A stretch of 64,000 nt of DNA, taken from the NCBI RefSeq assembly GCF_024323335.1, contig NC_066583.1, forward strand, positions 19,328,665-19,392,664, given 5' to 3'. Every line of letters begins with the position of its first letter. The stretch's first letter is position 1. Shown here in pieces: positions 21,610 to 32,900 of the stretch. This DNA is from Lathyrus oleraceus (Eukaryota; Streptophyta; Magnoliopsida; Fabales; Fabaceae). The notes beneath the pieces were generated by a model that saw nothing but the letters and a program-made list of their open reading frames with translations, had not been told where the DNA came from and made no database searches. The translations under genes and the position numbers were made by a program.

Positions 21610-22807
21610 TGTTAGAGACCAATTAGTACTACTTTTTATATAATTTTATTGGTCCCTTTTACCAATTTTTGATGTAATTACACACTTTTATTCTCACTAT
21701 TTGGTATAAATGCAATTAGGTTTAATTGATGTTGTTTTGAGTAGTTATTTCACATATTTGTTAGTTTTGTAGAATTTTTGGACAAGAGAGCTTCAGAATG
21801 CATAATCATAATTTGGAAGAAGTGTTGAATGCAATTTGGAGGCCTATTTTTGAAGATTAACATTTGGAAGAATCTTTGGATGAAGCTTGCAAGGCAAGGA
21901 AGCTGAAGTAGCTTCAGTTCGCGCCACGATCGCCCTTCGCGCCGCGAACCTTGCGAATCCAGCAAGCTGTTTTGGGTAAGTGTGTTGTTTTCAGTGCCAG
22001 CTGTATTTGACAAATTTGTATCTGTTTTAGGGGGCTTTTCAATTTTAAATGAAAATGAGCATTTTAGGAAAGGTCAACCCTTTAAGAAAACAGAATGGAA
22101 AATGTTCATTCATTCATTGATAGTTTGATATTTTGTAAGAGAAAAACAGAGTTCTTACCATTGCCTTTTGCTTTCCAAAATGATGATGAGGAGCTAAACC
22201 CCATTTTGTCAAGATTGGAGGTAGTAGCTATTCCTATTTGTTTATGTATTTCATTTGACTCTTATATATGATAAAAGATTGTTGATGTATTGAATGATAT
22301 TTTTGCCCTAAGTTGAATATTAGATTTGAGTAGTTGTTGAAAGAGATTATTTAAGTCTCGACATAAAATATATTTTCAAGTAGTGAATAAGTTGTAGAAA
22401 TAGATTTATTCACTACACTTCTTTTGTATCAACTATTAAAGATTGCTATATTGATAGTTAGGTGGAGAAATCATCTGAAGATTAATATAGTGATTATCAC
22501 AATATCATTTAGACATAAATGATATTGAGAGGATACTTGAACATCATCAATAATCTTGAATCTATATAGTTGTCATAAGGAATCATAAGCAATTTGAATA
22601 GTGAACTCCAATCTTGCCAAGCCTCTTACATTTGATTAAAACTATTTTATTATTTTAGTGACATTTTACTCAAAAGATAACTTTTCAAACAAAACAACTT
22701 GGTTACTTTCTAAACTTATAACAATTTGGATTATAGAATGACGGTAATAACAACCAATCTCTGTGGATACGATATTAAAATATTTGCCGAAAATATACTT
22801 TTCAACA
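21610..22807 (+). repeat. 5' LTR of the Athila element
   Basis: It starts TGTTAGAGACC and ends CTTTTCAACA. Compared with the 3' LTR it carries an extra 18 bp in a GC-rich palindromic motif (about 21928-21945) and 4 extra bases near 22770. Confidence 0.95.
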
Positions 22808-22810
22808 AAT

Positions 22811-22828
22811 TGGCGCCATTGCCGGGGA
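22811..22828 (+). promoter_or_regulatory. Primer-binding site (tRNA-Asp type)
   Basis: tggcgccattgccgggga begins three bases after the 5' LTR. This is the usual Athila-group site, complementary to the 3' end of tRNA-Asp, with one substitution from the common form. Confidence 0.85.
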
Positions 22829-22934
22829 TTGGTGTTCGATATTACAAGCATTGCAATAATTCATTGTTCTAAGTTTTGTACTTACTATCACTCTTGTGTT
22901 TCACTTGGTTTGTTAGTTTTGTAGATTCTAGTGC

Positions 22935-24397
22935 ATGCGAGGAAAAGCTACCGAGGAGCAATTTCAATTCGATCCCGAAATTGAAAGAACACTTCGAAGG
23001 CTCAATAGCAAAACACGAAGAAGAAGGAAACTAGCCGAAGAGAGGAACCGGAGAGAAGAAGCATCTACTTCCGCACTTGTTCAAATCGAAGAAGTGGTTG
23101 TAGAGGCTTGTGAAGGAAACATGGCGGATGACACTCCTACCAAAATGTCCGCTAATAGTCCAAGAAGGAATGCTCAATTTGCTCGTGGAGGAAGGAATAC
23201 GGAGATGAAGACCGGAATCCTCCAACTTCTCTATGCAAATCCATTCACCAGAATGGACCATGAAGATCCGTATACCCATCTCATCAAATTCTATGAGATT
23301 GCGGGTTCTACGGGAATTGATGAAACAGGTGAAGACGCATTATTCAAGAGGATGTTCCCACACTCCTTAGTGGCAAAGGCAAAAGAGTGGTACCTTGATC
23401 AAGCACCAAGAGTGATGACGGATTGGAATTTGCTAGAAGAAAAGTTCTTAGAAAGATATTTCCCTCAATCCCTATTCATGGAAGCCAAAATGGCTATTGC
23501 GGTATTCACTTAAGGAAGCAACGAGTCTCTAAATGAGGCTTGGGAACGATTCAAGTCAATGTTGAGAAAATGCAAGGGCCATGGTTTTGATGAGCTCACT
23601 CAAATCCATATTTTTCTAAATGGGCTCCAATCAACTCACAAAACACTTTTGGATGCTACCGCGGGTGGCTCTCTTATGTCAAAGAATGCGGAAGAAGCTA
23701 AAGTCATTATTGACCGGATGGCACTCAATGATCGTCAAAGTCAACATAACCGTAGTCCTTCACAACGTAAGCTGGGAGTTCTTGAGTTAAATACCAATGA
23801 TGCCATTCTTGCTCAAAACAAGCTACTTTCTCAACAAGTGGAGTTGCTTACTCAACAAATGGCCAAGCTTCCACAACAAATGAAGGAAATTCAAGGGTCT
23901 CAAGTTCGACATCAAGTAGCATGTTGGGAATTATGTCAAGGAGATCATCCAACCGGTTTTTGTCATCCATTAGAGGAAGTGAGTTATGTGAACAATCAAA
24001 ATCAAGGCTATCAAAGGCAACCTCCACCCAAAAACAACTCATATCAAAGGAACAATCAAGGTTATCAACCATCAAGGTTCAACAACCAAAATTTTCAGCA
24101 GCAAAGTCCTTATCAACACCCAAATTCTCAAGAACAACAATCGCAAGAAGGAAATTTAAAGCTAGAAGACACTCTCCAACAATTCATGCAAGCCTCCATG
24201 GTAAATCAGAAGAGCAACGAGGAAGCAATCAAGAATTTGGAAAACCAAGTAGGTCAATTGCGAAACAATTGTCGGAACAAACTGCGGGATCTTCCTTCTC
24301 CGCTAACACTCAAACTAATCCAAAGGAGCATTGTAAAGCAATTTTTACTAGAAGCGGTAGAAAGTTGACAAGTGGAAAAGTGAGGAGATTACAGTAG
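22935..24397 (+). pseudogene. Athila gag, one stop and one frameshift
   Basis: The frame starts at ATG 22935 (MRGKATEEQFQFDPEIERTL), about 125 bases after the primer site. The gag core reads ENPYTHL-like (DPYTHLIKFYEIAG), LFKRMFPHSLVAKAKEWY and LLEEKFLERYFPQ. A TAA at 23511, where related copies have Gln, interrupts it; the same frame then continues (WERFKSMLRKCKGHGFDEL) to a Gln/Asn-rich tail (QQNGYQ-type repeats). Near 24255 the frame shifts, and the true C-terminus continues in another frame as KQLSEQTAGSSFSANTQTNP and a TRSGR box. A Cys/His motif CWELCQGDHPTGFC lies near 23920. Structural capsid protein; inactive. Confidence 0.85.
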
Positions 24398-24399
24398 AG

Positions 24400-25787
24400 A
24401 ATGAGATGGGTGTTGTATATGAAAATGAGGGTGTGGATTATGAAAAGGAGAAAGTGGCAGAAACTGTTCAGTTCGCGTCGCGAAAAAAGCAGAACCAACA
24501 ATTGATAGCAGAATAGCAGTGTGAAGCGGAAATGAAGAAGGAAATCGAACCGAGAAAGAAGAAAAAAAAAGAGATAAAGGAGTGAATGTCATTCCAGTTC
24601 AACATCTACCCTATCCGCACGCACCATCAAAGAAGGATAATGCTAGACACTATGCACGATTTATGGACATATTCAAACAACTTCAAATAAATATTCCATT
24701 TACCGATGCATTAGAGCAAATGCCACGGTATGCAAAGTTCATGAAGGATATTCTCACAAAGAAAAGGAGACATGTGGAAGACGAGACAATCTTGCTTGAT
24801 GCACGTTGTAGTGCCGTAATTCAAAAAACTCTCCCAAGGAAGGAATCCGATCCGGGCCGAGTCGTTTTACCGGTAACCATTGGAGGCACCTACATTGGTA
24901 ATGGTTTGATTGACTTGGGATCTAGCATCAATTTAATCCCCTTATCCATTGTTAAAAGATTGGTAAATATTGAGATCAAATCTACAAGGATGACTTTACA
25001 ACTAGCCGATAAGTCTACCACTTCACCATATGGAGTTGCTCAAGACATGTTAGTAAAGGTGGACAAATTCTTGTTTTCGGTAGATTTTGTGATAGTAGAC
25101 ATGGATGAGGATCGTGATGTTCCTCTAATTCTTGGAAGACCATTCATGAAAATAGCCCGAATGATGATTGACATTGATGATGGACTAATGAAAGTAAGGG
25201 TGCAAGATGAAGAGGTAGCCTTCAATCTTTTTGAAGCCAAAAAGCATCCTAATGACAAGCATGATTCTTTCCGAATCGATGCAACCGAAGAGGAAATAGT
25301 GGAGGTCGCAAACCAAGTTCATATTTCTAATCCTCTAGAAAGATCTCTTATCGGAGCCTACAATGTGTTGACCGAAAATGAAGGAAAAGAGATTGAAGCA
25401 ATGTTGCATGAATTAGAGTCTTGTGGAGAGCTTGTTTATCATGAAGAGACAAACGAAGGCTTGGATATGACGAAGAAAGTGGAAGAGCCAAAACTAGAGC
25501 CACACTTGAAGTATGTGTTCCTTGGTGATGATTGTACTAAACCGGTGATCATTAGCAATACCTTGTCCACAAAAGAGGAGAATCAATTGATACGAGTGCT
25601 GAAAAAGAAGGAAGTTGTCGAACTATTGGAGGCCGGGATGATTTGTCCTATCTCCGATAGTGAATGGGTGAGTCTGGTGCAAGTAGTTCCGAAAAAGGGT
25701 GGTATTGGATTTTATCGAAGGTTCATCAAGAACCTCTTGAAGACAACAAAGCCCTTGAGTAAGTTGCTCAACAAAGCCGAATTGTGA
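24400..25787 (+). pseudogene. Athila protease with shreds of RT (multiply deleted pol)
   Basis: After stops near 24400-24580 the frame 24582-25787 is open. It has INIPFTDALEQMPRYAKFMK, then a protease with DLGSSINLIPLS (Asp at residue 111) and PLILGRPFM, the Athila form in which DTG is DLG. Pol follows only in pieces: KEVVELLEAGMICPISDSEW joined near 25605 to upstream linker, then VPKKGG joined near 25703 directly to GFYRRFIKNLLK, losing the RT catalytic core. A third junction near 25780 removes RNase H and integrase. All these joins keep this part in frame up to the stop at 25785. Confidence 0.85.
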
Positions 25788-27854
25788 AGAGAATCATTGA
25801 ACCGTCGAGCTCAAAACGACGTTAAACAAAGCGCTTGTTGGGAAGCAACCCAACGTTGTAAGTCTGCATTTTATATTTTGTCAATTCTGATTGTTATGAT
25901 ATTCTGTTGTGTTAATTTTTGTGAAACTTGAGTTCTGTCCACTGCCAATAAAACTTTACAGAAATTCCTTCAGTTCGCCCCATGATCATCTTTCGCCCTG
26001 CGATCATCTTTCGCCCCGCGAACTGAATGGAAAGCTTCAGTTCGCGCCGCGAACAAAGTTCGCCCAGCGAACTGAGCGTGGCAGAACTACTTAAGTTCTG
26101 TTTAGGTTATTTTCTAATTTACTCTTATTTTCACAAAACAACAGCTTTTCTTCAACAACCCCACTTCCAAAACTTCCAAAACTCAAAAATTTCCCTCTCC
26201 ATCTCCCAAATCCCAACTTGTTAACAAAGAACCAATTCAACTTCAACAAGGTATCAGGAGGTGGTGCGACCCATGACGATGAGATGGAGGACGTCCTTGG
26301 ATCTGTTGGTGGCGGCCAAGAGGAGGAAGATTGAGGAGTTTGTGAATTTTAGAGTTTGTTTTTATTTTGAGTTTTCTTTGTATTATTATTGCTTTTGTAA
26401 AATTTTGATTGTACTTTTGGGTGGCTCTAGTTCACCAAAACTTTGGTTTGTTAGTTTGTTTTGTTAATTGCATGAGTACTCTGTGAGATTTAAGTGTGTT
26501 ACAATGAATTTGGATTACCAACATTTTTTTTGTTTAATTGTTCTTACTCTTAAGTCAAGCTTAAAGCAACCAAGAAATGTTCACAAAGAAAGAAGCATAT
26601 GACACTTCGAGTGGTGATGATAAGAATTAGTGTCGGCATTTCAAGGTACACTTTATCGCTTTCTAGACTTAACATGAGTAGTTTGATGGTGTGTGCAAAT
26701 TCCATATCATAAATTCATTGAAATACATGTCATTTTTGAATCAAAATAGGACTTAACCAATTGTGAGGAGGCTTTCCATTGTACACTAAAATGCGGGAAA
26801 CCGAGCATTATTTCAACTCATTCTTATCATACTAAATCATGCATCAAGCTATTTTCGTGTGAAAATATTGGAAATGATAGATGCATTGTTTGTTGAGAAA
26901 AACCACTTGACCAAAAAGTTTTGAATCAACGAACCTTGTGAGGAGTAATCCTTAGTTAACCCCCTTTGAGCTTACTTTAGGATTCATTTGATTGATAAGT
27001 GTAAAATCAATTGAAAATTTTATGAATAAATGAATCCTAATTTCTTTCGTGTCAATTGAACCCTCAAACCGAGTTGTTTGCAAATTTTGCCTTTTGCTTA
27101 TGTCTAAGTAGGGAGCATTATTGAATAAATTTGGTTTTGGAATCTAAAGTTGGGGAGAGTAAAGTAAAAAGAGTTGATTAGAAACTTGGAAAAGTGAGTT
27201 TTTATGAAAGAGTGAAAATATGAAAAGAAACAAGAAAAAGAAATCACCCTTGAAACCATAGAGCAAAGAAAAAGAAAAGATATAAAAAAAAAACAAAGAA
27301 AAGGCTCATGGTTGTGTGGATGTAAAAAGAAAAAGAAAATAAAAAGACGGGGATCAAAGAAATGGAAATTGTGTAGAGTTGAATGTATGGGAATGCTCCC
27401 TTATGATAGGCAACTTTGTTGAATTCTCTTAATCATATCCTTTCTTGTAACCCAAGCCACATTACAACCCTTAAAAGACCTCTTGATTCTCATTTTTCAC
27501 ATGATTTGGTATTTGTTTTGATGACCGTATGATTTGAGTTGTTGTTGATTTAATTGCTTGGATGAGTGAAAGTAAACCTTCATGTTATTCATCATTATTA
27601 TGATGTGTGTGTAAGTTTGATTCAATTTTGACATATATGGCTTTGAATTCCTTGGTATGATTTTTGCTCCCAACCATTGCTCTTATTCATGTTTTGTCTA
27701 GCATTGAGATAAGTGGATTGAGAAAGTGCCATACACTTTTGAACCATTTGAATGTCCTTGGTTAATCCTTGTTTCAATCTTTTGTGTCATTGCTTTGGTT
27801 GTGTTGGTGGAAATTTTTGTTTAGGGACAAACAAAATGCTAAGTTGGGGAGAGT
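25788..27854 (+). mobile_element. Athila 3' non-coding region
   Basis: About 2 kb between the remains of pol and the 3' LTR. It starts with ttgggaagcaacccaacg, then a cluster of palindromic ttcgc.c.gcgaa motifs (25975-26075). A short open piece at 26261-26467 is not convincing. From 27120 to 27360 the sequence is an A/G-rich purine stretch. It ends with the polypurine tract aagttggggagag (27841-27853). No env-like frame was recognised. Confidence 0.7.
27841..27853 (+). promoter_or_regulatory. Polypurine tract of the Athila element
   Basis: aagttggggagag lies one base before the TG of the 3' LTR, the expected place and composition for the plus-strand primer. Confidence 0.8.
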
Positions 27855-29030
27855 TGTTAGGGACCAATTAGTACTACTTTTTATATAATTTTATTGGTCC
27901 CTTTTACCAATTTTTGATGTAATTACACACTTTTATTCTCACTATTTGGTATAAATGCAATTAGGTTTAATTGATGTTGTTTTGAGTAGTTATATCACAT
28001 ATTTGTTAGTTTTGTAGAATTTTTGGACAAGAGAGCTTCGGAATGCATAATCATAATTTGGAAGAAGTGTTGAATGCAATTTGGAGGCCTATTTTTGAAG
28101 ATTAACATTTGGAAGAATCTTTGGATGAAGCTTGCAAGGCAAGGAAGCTGAAGTAGCTTCAGTTCGCGCCGCGAACCTTGCGAATCCAGCAAGCTGTTTT
28201 GGCTAAGTGTGCTGTTTTCAGTGCCAGCTGTGTTTGACAAATTTGTATATGTTTTAGGGGGCTTTTCAGTTTTAGATGAAAATGAGCATTTTAGGAAAGG
28301 TCAACCCTTTAAGAAAACAGAATGGAAAATGTTCATTCATTCATTGATAGTTTGACATTTTGTAAGAGAAAAAGAGAGTTCTTACCATTGCCTTTTGCTT
28401 TCCAAAATGATGATGAGGAGCTAAACCCCATTTTGTCAAGATTGGAGGTAGTAGCTATTCCTATTTGTTTATGTATTTCATTTGACTCTTATATATGATA
28501 AAAGATTGTTGATGTATTGAATGATATTTTTTCCCTAAGTTGAATATTAGATTTGAGTAGTTGTTGAAAGAGATTATTTAAGTCTTGACATAAAATATAT
28601 TTTCAAGTAGTGAATAAGTTGTAGAAATAGATTTATTCACTACTCTTCTTTTGTATCAACCATTAAAGATTGCTATATTGATAGTTAGGTGGAGAAATCA
28701 TCTAAAGATTAATATAGTGATTATCACAATATCATTTAGACATAAATGATATTGAGAGGATACTTGAACATCATCAATAATCTTGAATCTATATAGTTGT
28801 CATAAGGAATCATAAGCAATTTGAATAGTGAACTCCAATCTTGCCAAGCCTCTTACATTTGATTAAAACTATTTTATTGTTTTAGTGACATTTTACTCAA
28901 AAGATAACTTTTCAAACAAAACAAATTGGTTACTTTCTAAACTTATAACAATTTGGATTATAGAATGGTGGTAATAACAACCAATTTATGTGGATACGAA
29001 AAATATTTGCCGAAAATATACTTTTCAACA
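27855..29030 (+). repeat. 3' LTR of the Athila element
   Basis: It starts TGTTAGGGACC and ends CTTTTCAACA, matching 21610-22807 at about 98 percent apart from two short length differences. It is followed by the TSD ATACA. Confidence 0.95.
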
Positions 29031-29285
29031 ATACACTATTTAAACTGCGAGGTTTTCTTGAAAACAAAACCCATGCAATTTAAAAACTGTATCAGGTTTT
29101 AATTAAATATGCTGACACAGAATTGTACCAATGATCTTTCTGTCACGCCTCACCACCAGAATTTAACATTTTTTTGGGTAAAAAATTGACGGAAAAAACT
29201 AAATAAGATAACGAAAGTGAAGTTAAAAGACTAACTTGTAACATTTTTTAGTTAAGAGATTAAAACATAACATTAAATTATGTTA
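29031..29285. mobile_element. Right arm of the long-inverted-repeat DNA element
   Basis: It begins with the TSD ATACA. The part 29135-29283 is complementary to 21462-21575: for example gtcacgcctcaccaccag faces ctggtgactagcgtgac. Removing the Athila element restores a small foldback element of roughly 400 bp. Confidence 0.65.
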
Positions 29286-29775
29286 ATAGACTTGATGACT
29301 AATTATAGTTATAATTAAATTCAATGTACTTTCTGCAAGTACATTTGACAACCACTGCGGAGCCTTAAGTTCAATATTAATATTTTTACCTCCTCTACGA
29401 TGCCATTTGACTATGGAAAGACAATCATGTTGTGACGGAGTCACAAAACTATATTTACATGAAGAAATCATCGTCGGATAGAAACTCCTTCGATTTCGAT
29501 GTCGAACTGTTACGAATTTCTAAAATATTCATTTAGAAAATTATATTTTATAAGTGGTCAAAATATAGTTCATGTACATATTTGGTATTAAGGAAATAGA
29601 AGAACTAATCGTTTAATTGTTTGTCCAAAGTCTTTGATTTGACATTTTTTAATGTTTTGATTATTATAATTATCGATTAAAATTGACAAAAAAATAAAAA
29701 TATACATTCAAGGAATTTAAATTTGTAACCTTTGAACCATTCCAACCTATGTTATACCTCTTGAATGCTGAAATA
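29286..29775. other. Unassigned AT-rich segment
   Basis: No coding frame of note and no element ends recognised in about 490 bases before the MITE/LTR junction duplication. Confidence 0.4.
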
Positions 29776-29776
29776 T

Positions 29777-29838
29777 ATATACACTGTCAGTTAAAAAGTT
29801 TTACACTGTCAATACTGTAGCGGGGTAATCGTTACCAT

Positions 29839-29845
<7 letters not shown>
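29777..29845. repeat. Duplicated MITE end plus first 29 bp of the Ogre LTR
   Basis: This segment holds a MITE terminus (atacactgtcag) and then tgtagcggggtaatcg, the first bases of the Ogre LTR. It is repeated at 29891-29959, where the LTR continues. The offset is 114 bp. Confidence 0.85.

Positions 29846-29881
<36 letters not shown>
29841..29881. repeat. (GA)20 microsatellite
   Basis: An uninterrupted GA run starts where the truncated LTR copy reads ttagaga, so it seems to have grown from that gaga. Confidence 0.95.
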
Positions 29882-29885
<4 letters not shown>

Positions 29886-29890
29886 ATTGT

Positions 29891-29929
29891 TATACACTGT
29901 CAGTGTAAAAAGTTTTACACTGTCAATAC
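29891..29929. mobile_element. Left terminal repeat of a small MITE, split by the Ogre element
   Basis: tatacactgtcagtg then ttttacactgtca is matched in inverted form at 52343-52378 on the far side of the Ogre element (tggcagtgtaaaa then tcagtgtata). The last five bases AATAC (29925-29929) pair with AAAAC at 52255-52259 as a 4-of-5 target duplication. Confidence 0.65.
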
Positions 29930-32900
29930 TGTAGCGGGGTAATCGTTACCATTAGAGATATTGACTAAATCCAAGGTAAATCATACAAGTCGAGTCGCCA
30001 CCGCACTTCTATTTATCCAAAGGAATGGTTAGAAAGCGAACAAAAACCTAAAAGTTTTATCAAATCAAAAACTAGTAAAAAAGTCAGAGATCTGGGTAAG
30101 GGGGTTGGTTATGCAATGGGAAGGTGTTAGGCACCCAAAACATCCTAGGTACTCCTAGGGAGCCCTTTTCACATTTGTTGTAAGGTTGGTATTTTGTGAA
30201 AATTTATTTGTGCAAACATGATTGAAGAGATGAGAAGAGAATATACAAGTTTTTTACATTTGTGTTTGGATGGATAAACCCATTGCCTACGTACCATCTT
30301 AAAAAAGATTAGGATGAAAACCTCGTAGTTCAGGGTAAAAATCTCAAAACAAGTTGGTGAATTGATTGGTCCAAAAGCCTTAAGGTCTTTTGTTATCCAA
30401 GGGAGAAAACTCAACCCAAAACCACAAATCCACCATGTGAGGATAGCTTCAACATGCTAGTGAGGGGTTAACCCTATAATAAGCATGGAAGACTCATTGT
30501 CCATCACTAAGGATAAAGGTGAGCATTACATCTACCTCAAGGATAACTCAAACCTAATAGCTAAAGGTTGTGAACAATTTGATTAAGAAGGTGGCCATTG
30601 AAACCACAAAAAGACATTTGAATGGGTTGTATTTACCAATGAAAAGTATGTACAAAAATGGTCAAAGTTGACTTAGAAGTTCAATTCAAATAAGTATTAA
30701 GAAAAGAAAGTTTGAAAATCAAAAGCATAAGGCTTAGGTTTCTAATGTTGAAAACAATTGTTAAATGTTTGCACAAAAGTTTTGGCTTGGGTTAGAGTGG
30801 AGAGAAGAAGAAGAATGGCTAATGTCCTAAACATACAAGAGATAAGGGACAAGAAGCAAAACCACAAATGGAGTTCCTCTCTTGAGATCATATTGATGAT
30901 CCAAGTAGCTCCCATCCTTTGGAATAAGCAATCACATAAGCATAAACTCAAGCAATCAACAATCAAATGAACTCTTGGAAGATCCCTCTCTCTTAGAAGC
31001 TCGTGGCAATGGTTCCTCAATTTGGCTCAATGTAGGAATCCCTAGCACAAAAACACACACATCAAAAGGTTCTATTAACAATCAAAGAATGGACAAGAGG
31101 GAGTTTAGAATATAGTCCTTTCAATGTTCATCTTCAAACTTTAAGCATTCTAAAGGCATGAGGCCTAGTTGCTCTTTGACATTTAAGCACTCTAAAGGCA
31201 TGAGGCCTAGTTGCTCTTCAAACTCCACTAGCTTGGGTAAAGTCCTAAAGTCTAAGTCCATTTTGTCCAATTCTTTGCACTTGGTTCACAACAAACAGAC
31301 AAACACAAACACAAAAGATATATACACAATTATGTGCTCAAGTGAGCAAAGAGCAAATGGCATTAACATAAACATGTGCTCCAATGAGCAAAGGAAAAAG
31401 CAAATGAATAATATGTACAAGAATGATAAATTGCATAAATGTAAAGTGCAAAAAGTAAATGTTAATGGTTAATAGTTAATGTTTGTAGTTAGTGTGCCAT
31501 AAGGCAAATTTAGCGCTATGTTAAGCAATCGTAATTGGACTTATGTAGAAGTCACAACTATCTGAGACCGGTCAATAATAATGTAGGCAACAACATAAGT
31601 TAGAAGTCTTGATTAGTGAACCAAGTTCCAACAACTTGCCATGCCAAAAGAAAAGAGAATTGATCTTGTATTGGTTTAAGTCCTTTGCATGATTTAGGAA
31701 ACAACCTATCCTTAATGCAAAGCCATTCACTTGATCAATTGATCAAGATGAATTAGATTTGAATCAAGGAAGGTTAAGTCTCCCCAATCAATGCTAACTT
31801 ATCAACCTCTAACTCATTGATTAAAAAGAAGAAAGAAGAAGAAGATGAACAATGGAAATTGGAAAAGGAAAGAATAAGGTGCATTAAATGAAATAAAATG
31901 TACCAATCAACAAGTGTTGACCAATGACATTGAGGATCATGGTCAAACAATCAAAAACAAAAGTGAGATGAAGATTGGAAGTCAATAAATGAACACAATA
32001 TTTTTGGCATTTTTTAATATTTAAAATAAACTTGAATTAAAATAATAAAGAAAGGTCAAACTTCAAAATCACTTCAAATCAACCTTGAAAGGTCCAAGTG
32101 ATTTATCCCAAGTTCAACAAGGTCAAACAAAGTTTGACAAAAAATTTCAGCATTTTTAAAAGTCAGAAACTATTTTTAATCAATTAAAAATGAATAAAAA
32201 TAACCTAATTGAATTAAAATCTCAAATAAATCTCAACTCAATTAATAAATTGATGAGAATATTTTTTATAGATCCATCATCATTCAAATAGGTTGAGAAA
32301 ATAGTTTTGTATTTTTTGAATATTGAAAACTATTTAAAATGAATTAAAAATAACCAGAAAAGAGAAAATTCATGAAAAATATCAAATGATGAAATAAAAA
32401 ACATTAAAAATTATTTTTAGAAACTAGAATTTAAATTGAGAAGAATGCAATTGGTCCCATATTTTTTGGATTAAAAATAAAGAAGTTATGAATTTTTGAA
32501 ATTAAAGGAAATAAAAGAAATAAAATCAGAAATTAAAAAAGGAGAAAAAACCAGGAGCGTCTGATCAAGCCTCATTAATTGACGTGGCTGATCAAACGCT
32601 CCACATGCGCGCGCTCATGGTGGTCTCCTGTCAAACGCGTCACACAAGGCATTATTAAAAGTCATAAGATCCAAAGGCTGGGATACAAACTGGAGATCAG
32701 ATCCAAGGGCTCACAATTGATCTGGCAAAGAGACGGTGGCCAGCGCCACCGTCTTCTCCGGTGAAACTCAAAAATTGCAGAAATTCAAATGTTCACCAAA
32801 ACGGGCGATCTAGGTACCGTTCGAGAGAGGAAGTGATGTACATCACTCCTGTACCACTCACTTCCACTCTAGATTCCTATAAATGGAGAAATCAGAGATG

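Larger units (their letters stand above)
21610..29030 (+). mobile_element. Athila-type Ty3/gypsy retrotransposon, intact ends but internally deleted (7.4 kb)
   Basis: LTRs of 1,198 and 1,176 bp, a perfect TSD (ATACA), an Asp-tRNA-type primer site and a polypurine tract define the element. Inside are gag, a protease of the Athila type and only shreds of RT; RNase H and integrase are absent. I counted about 24 substitutions between the LTRs, roughly 2 percent, so insertion is fairly recent although the coding part is reduced. It would have depended on enzymes of other copies. Confidence 0.9.

Noticed and set aside
26261..26467. Env-like gene in the Athila element
   Set aside because: Only about 68 codons, with no signal peptide, membrane segment or similarity to an envelope-type protein.
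30742..31472. Short open frames in the Ogre LTR, repeated at 48171-48901
   Set aside because: They are present in both LTRs only because the LTRs are copies, show no family similarity, and overlap on both strands.
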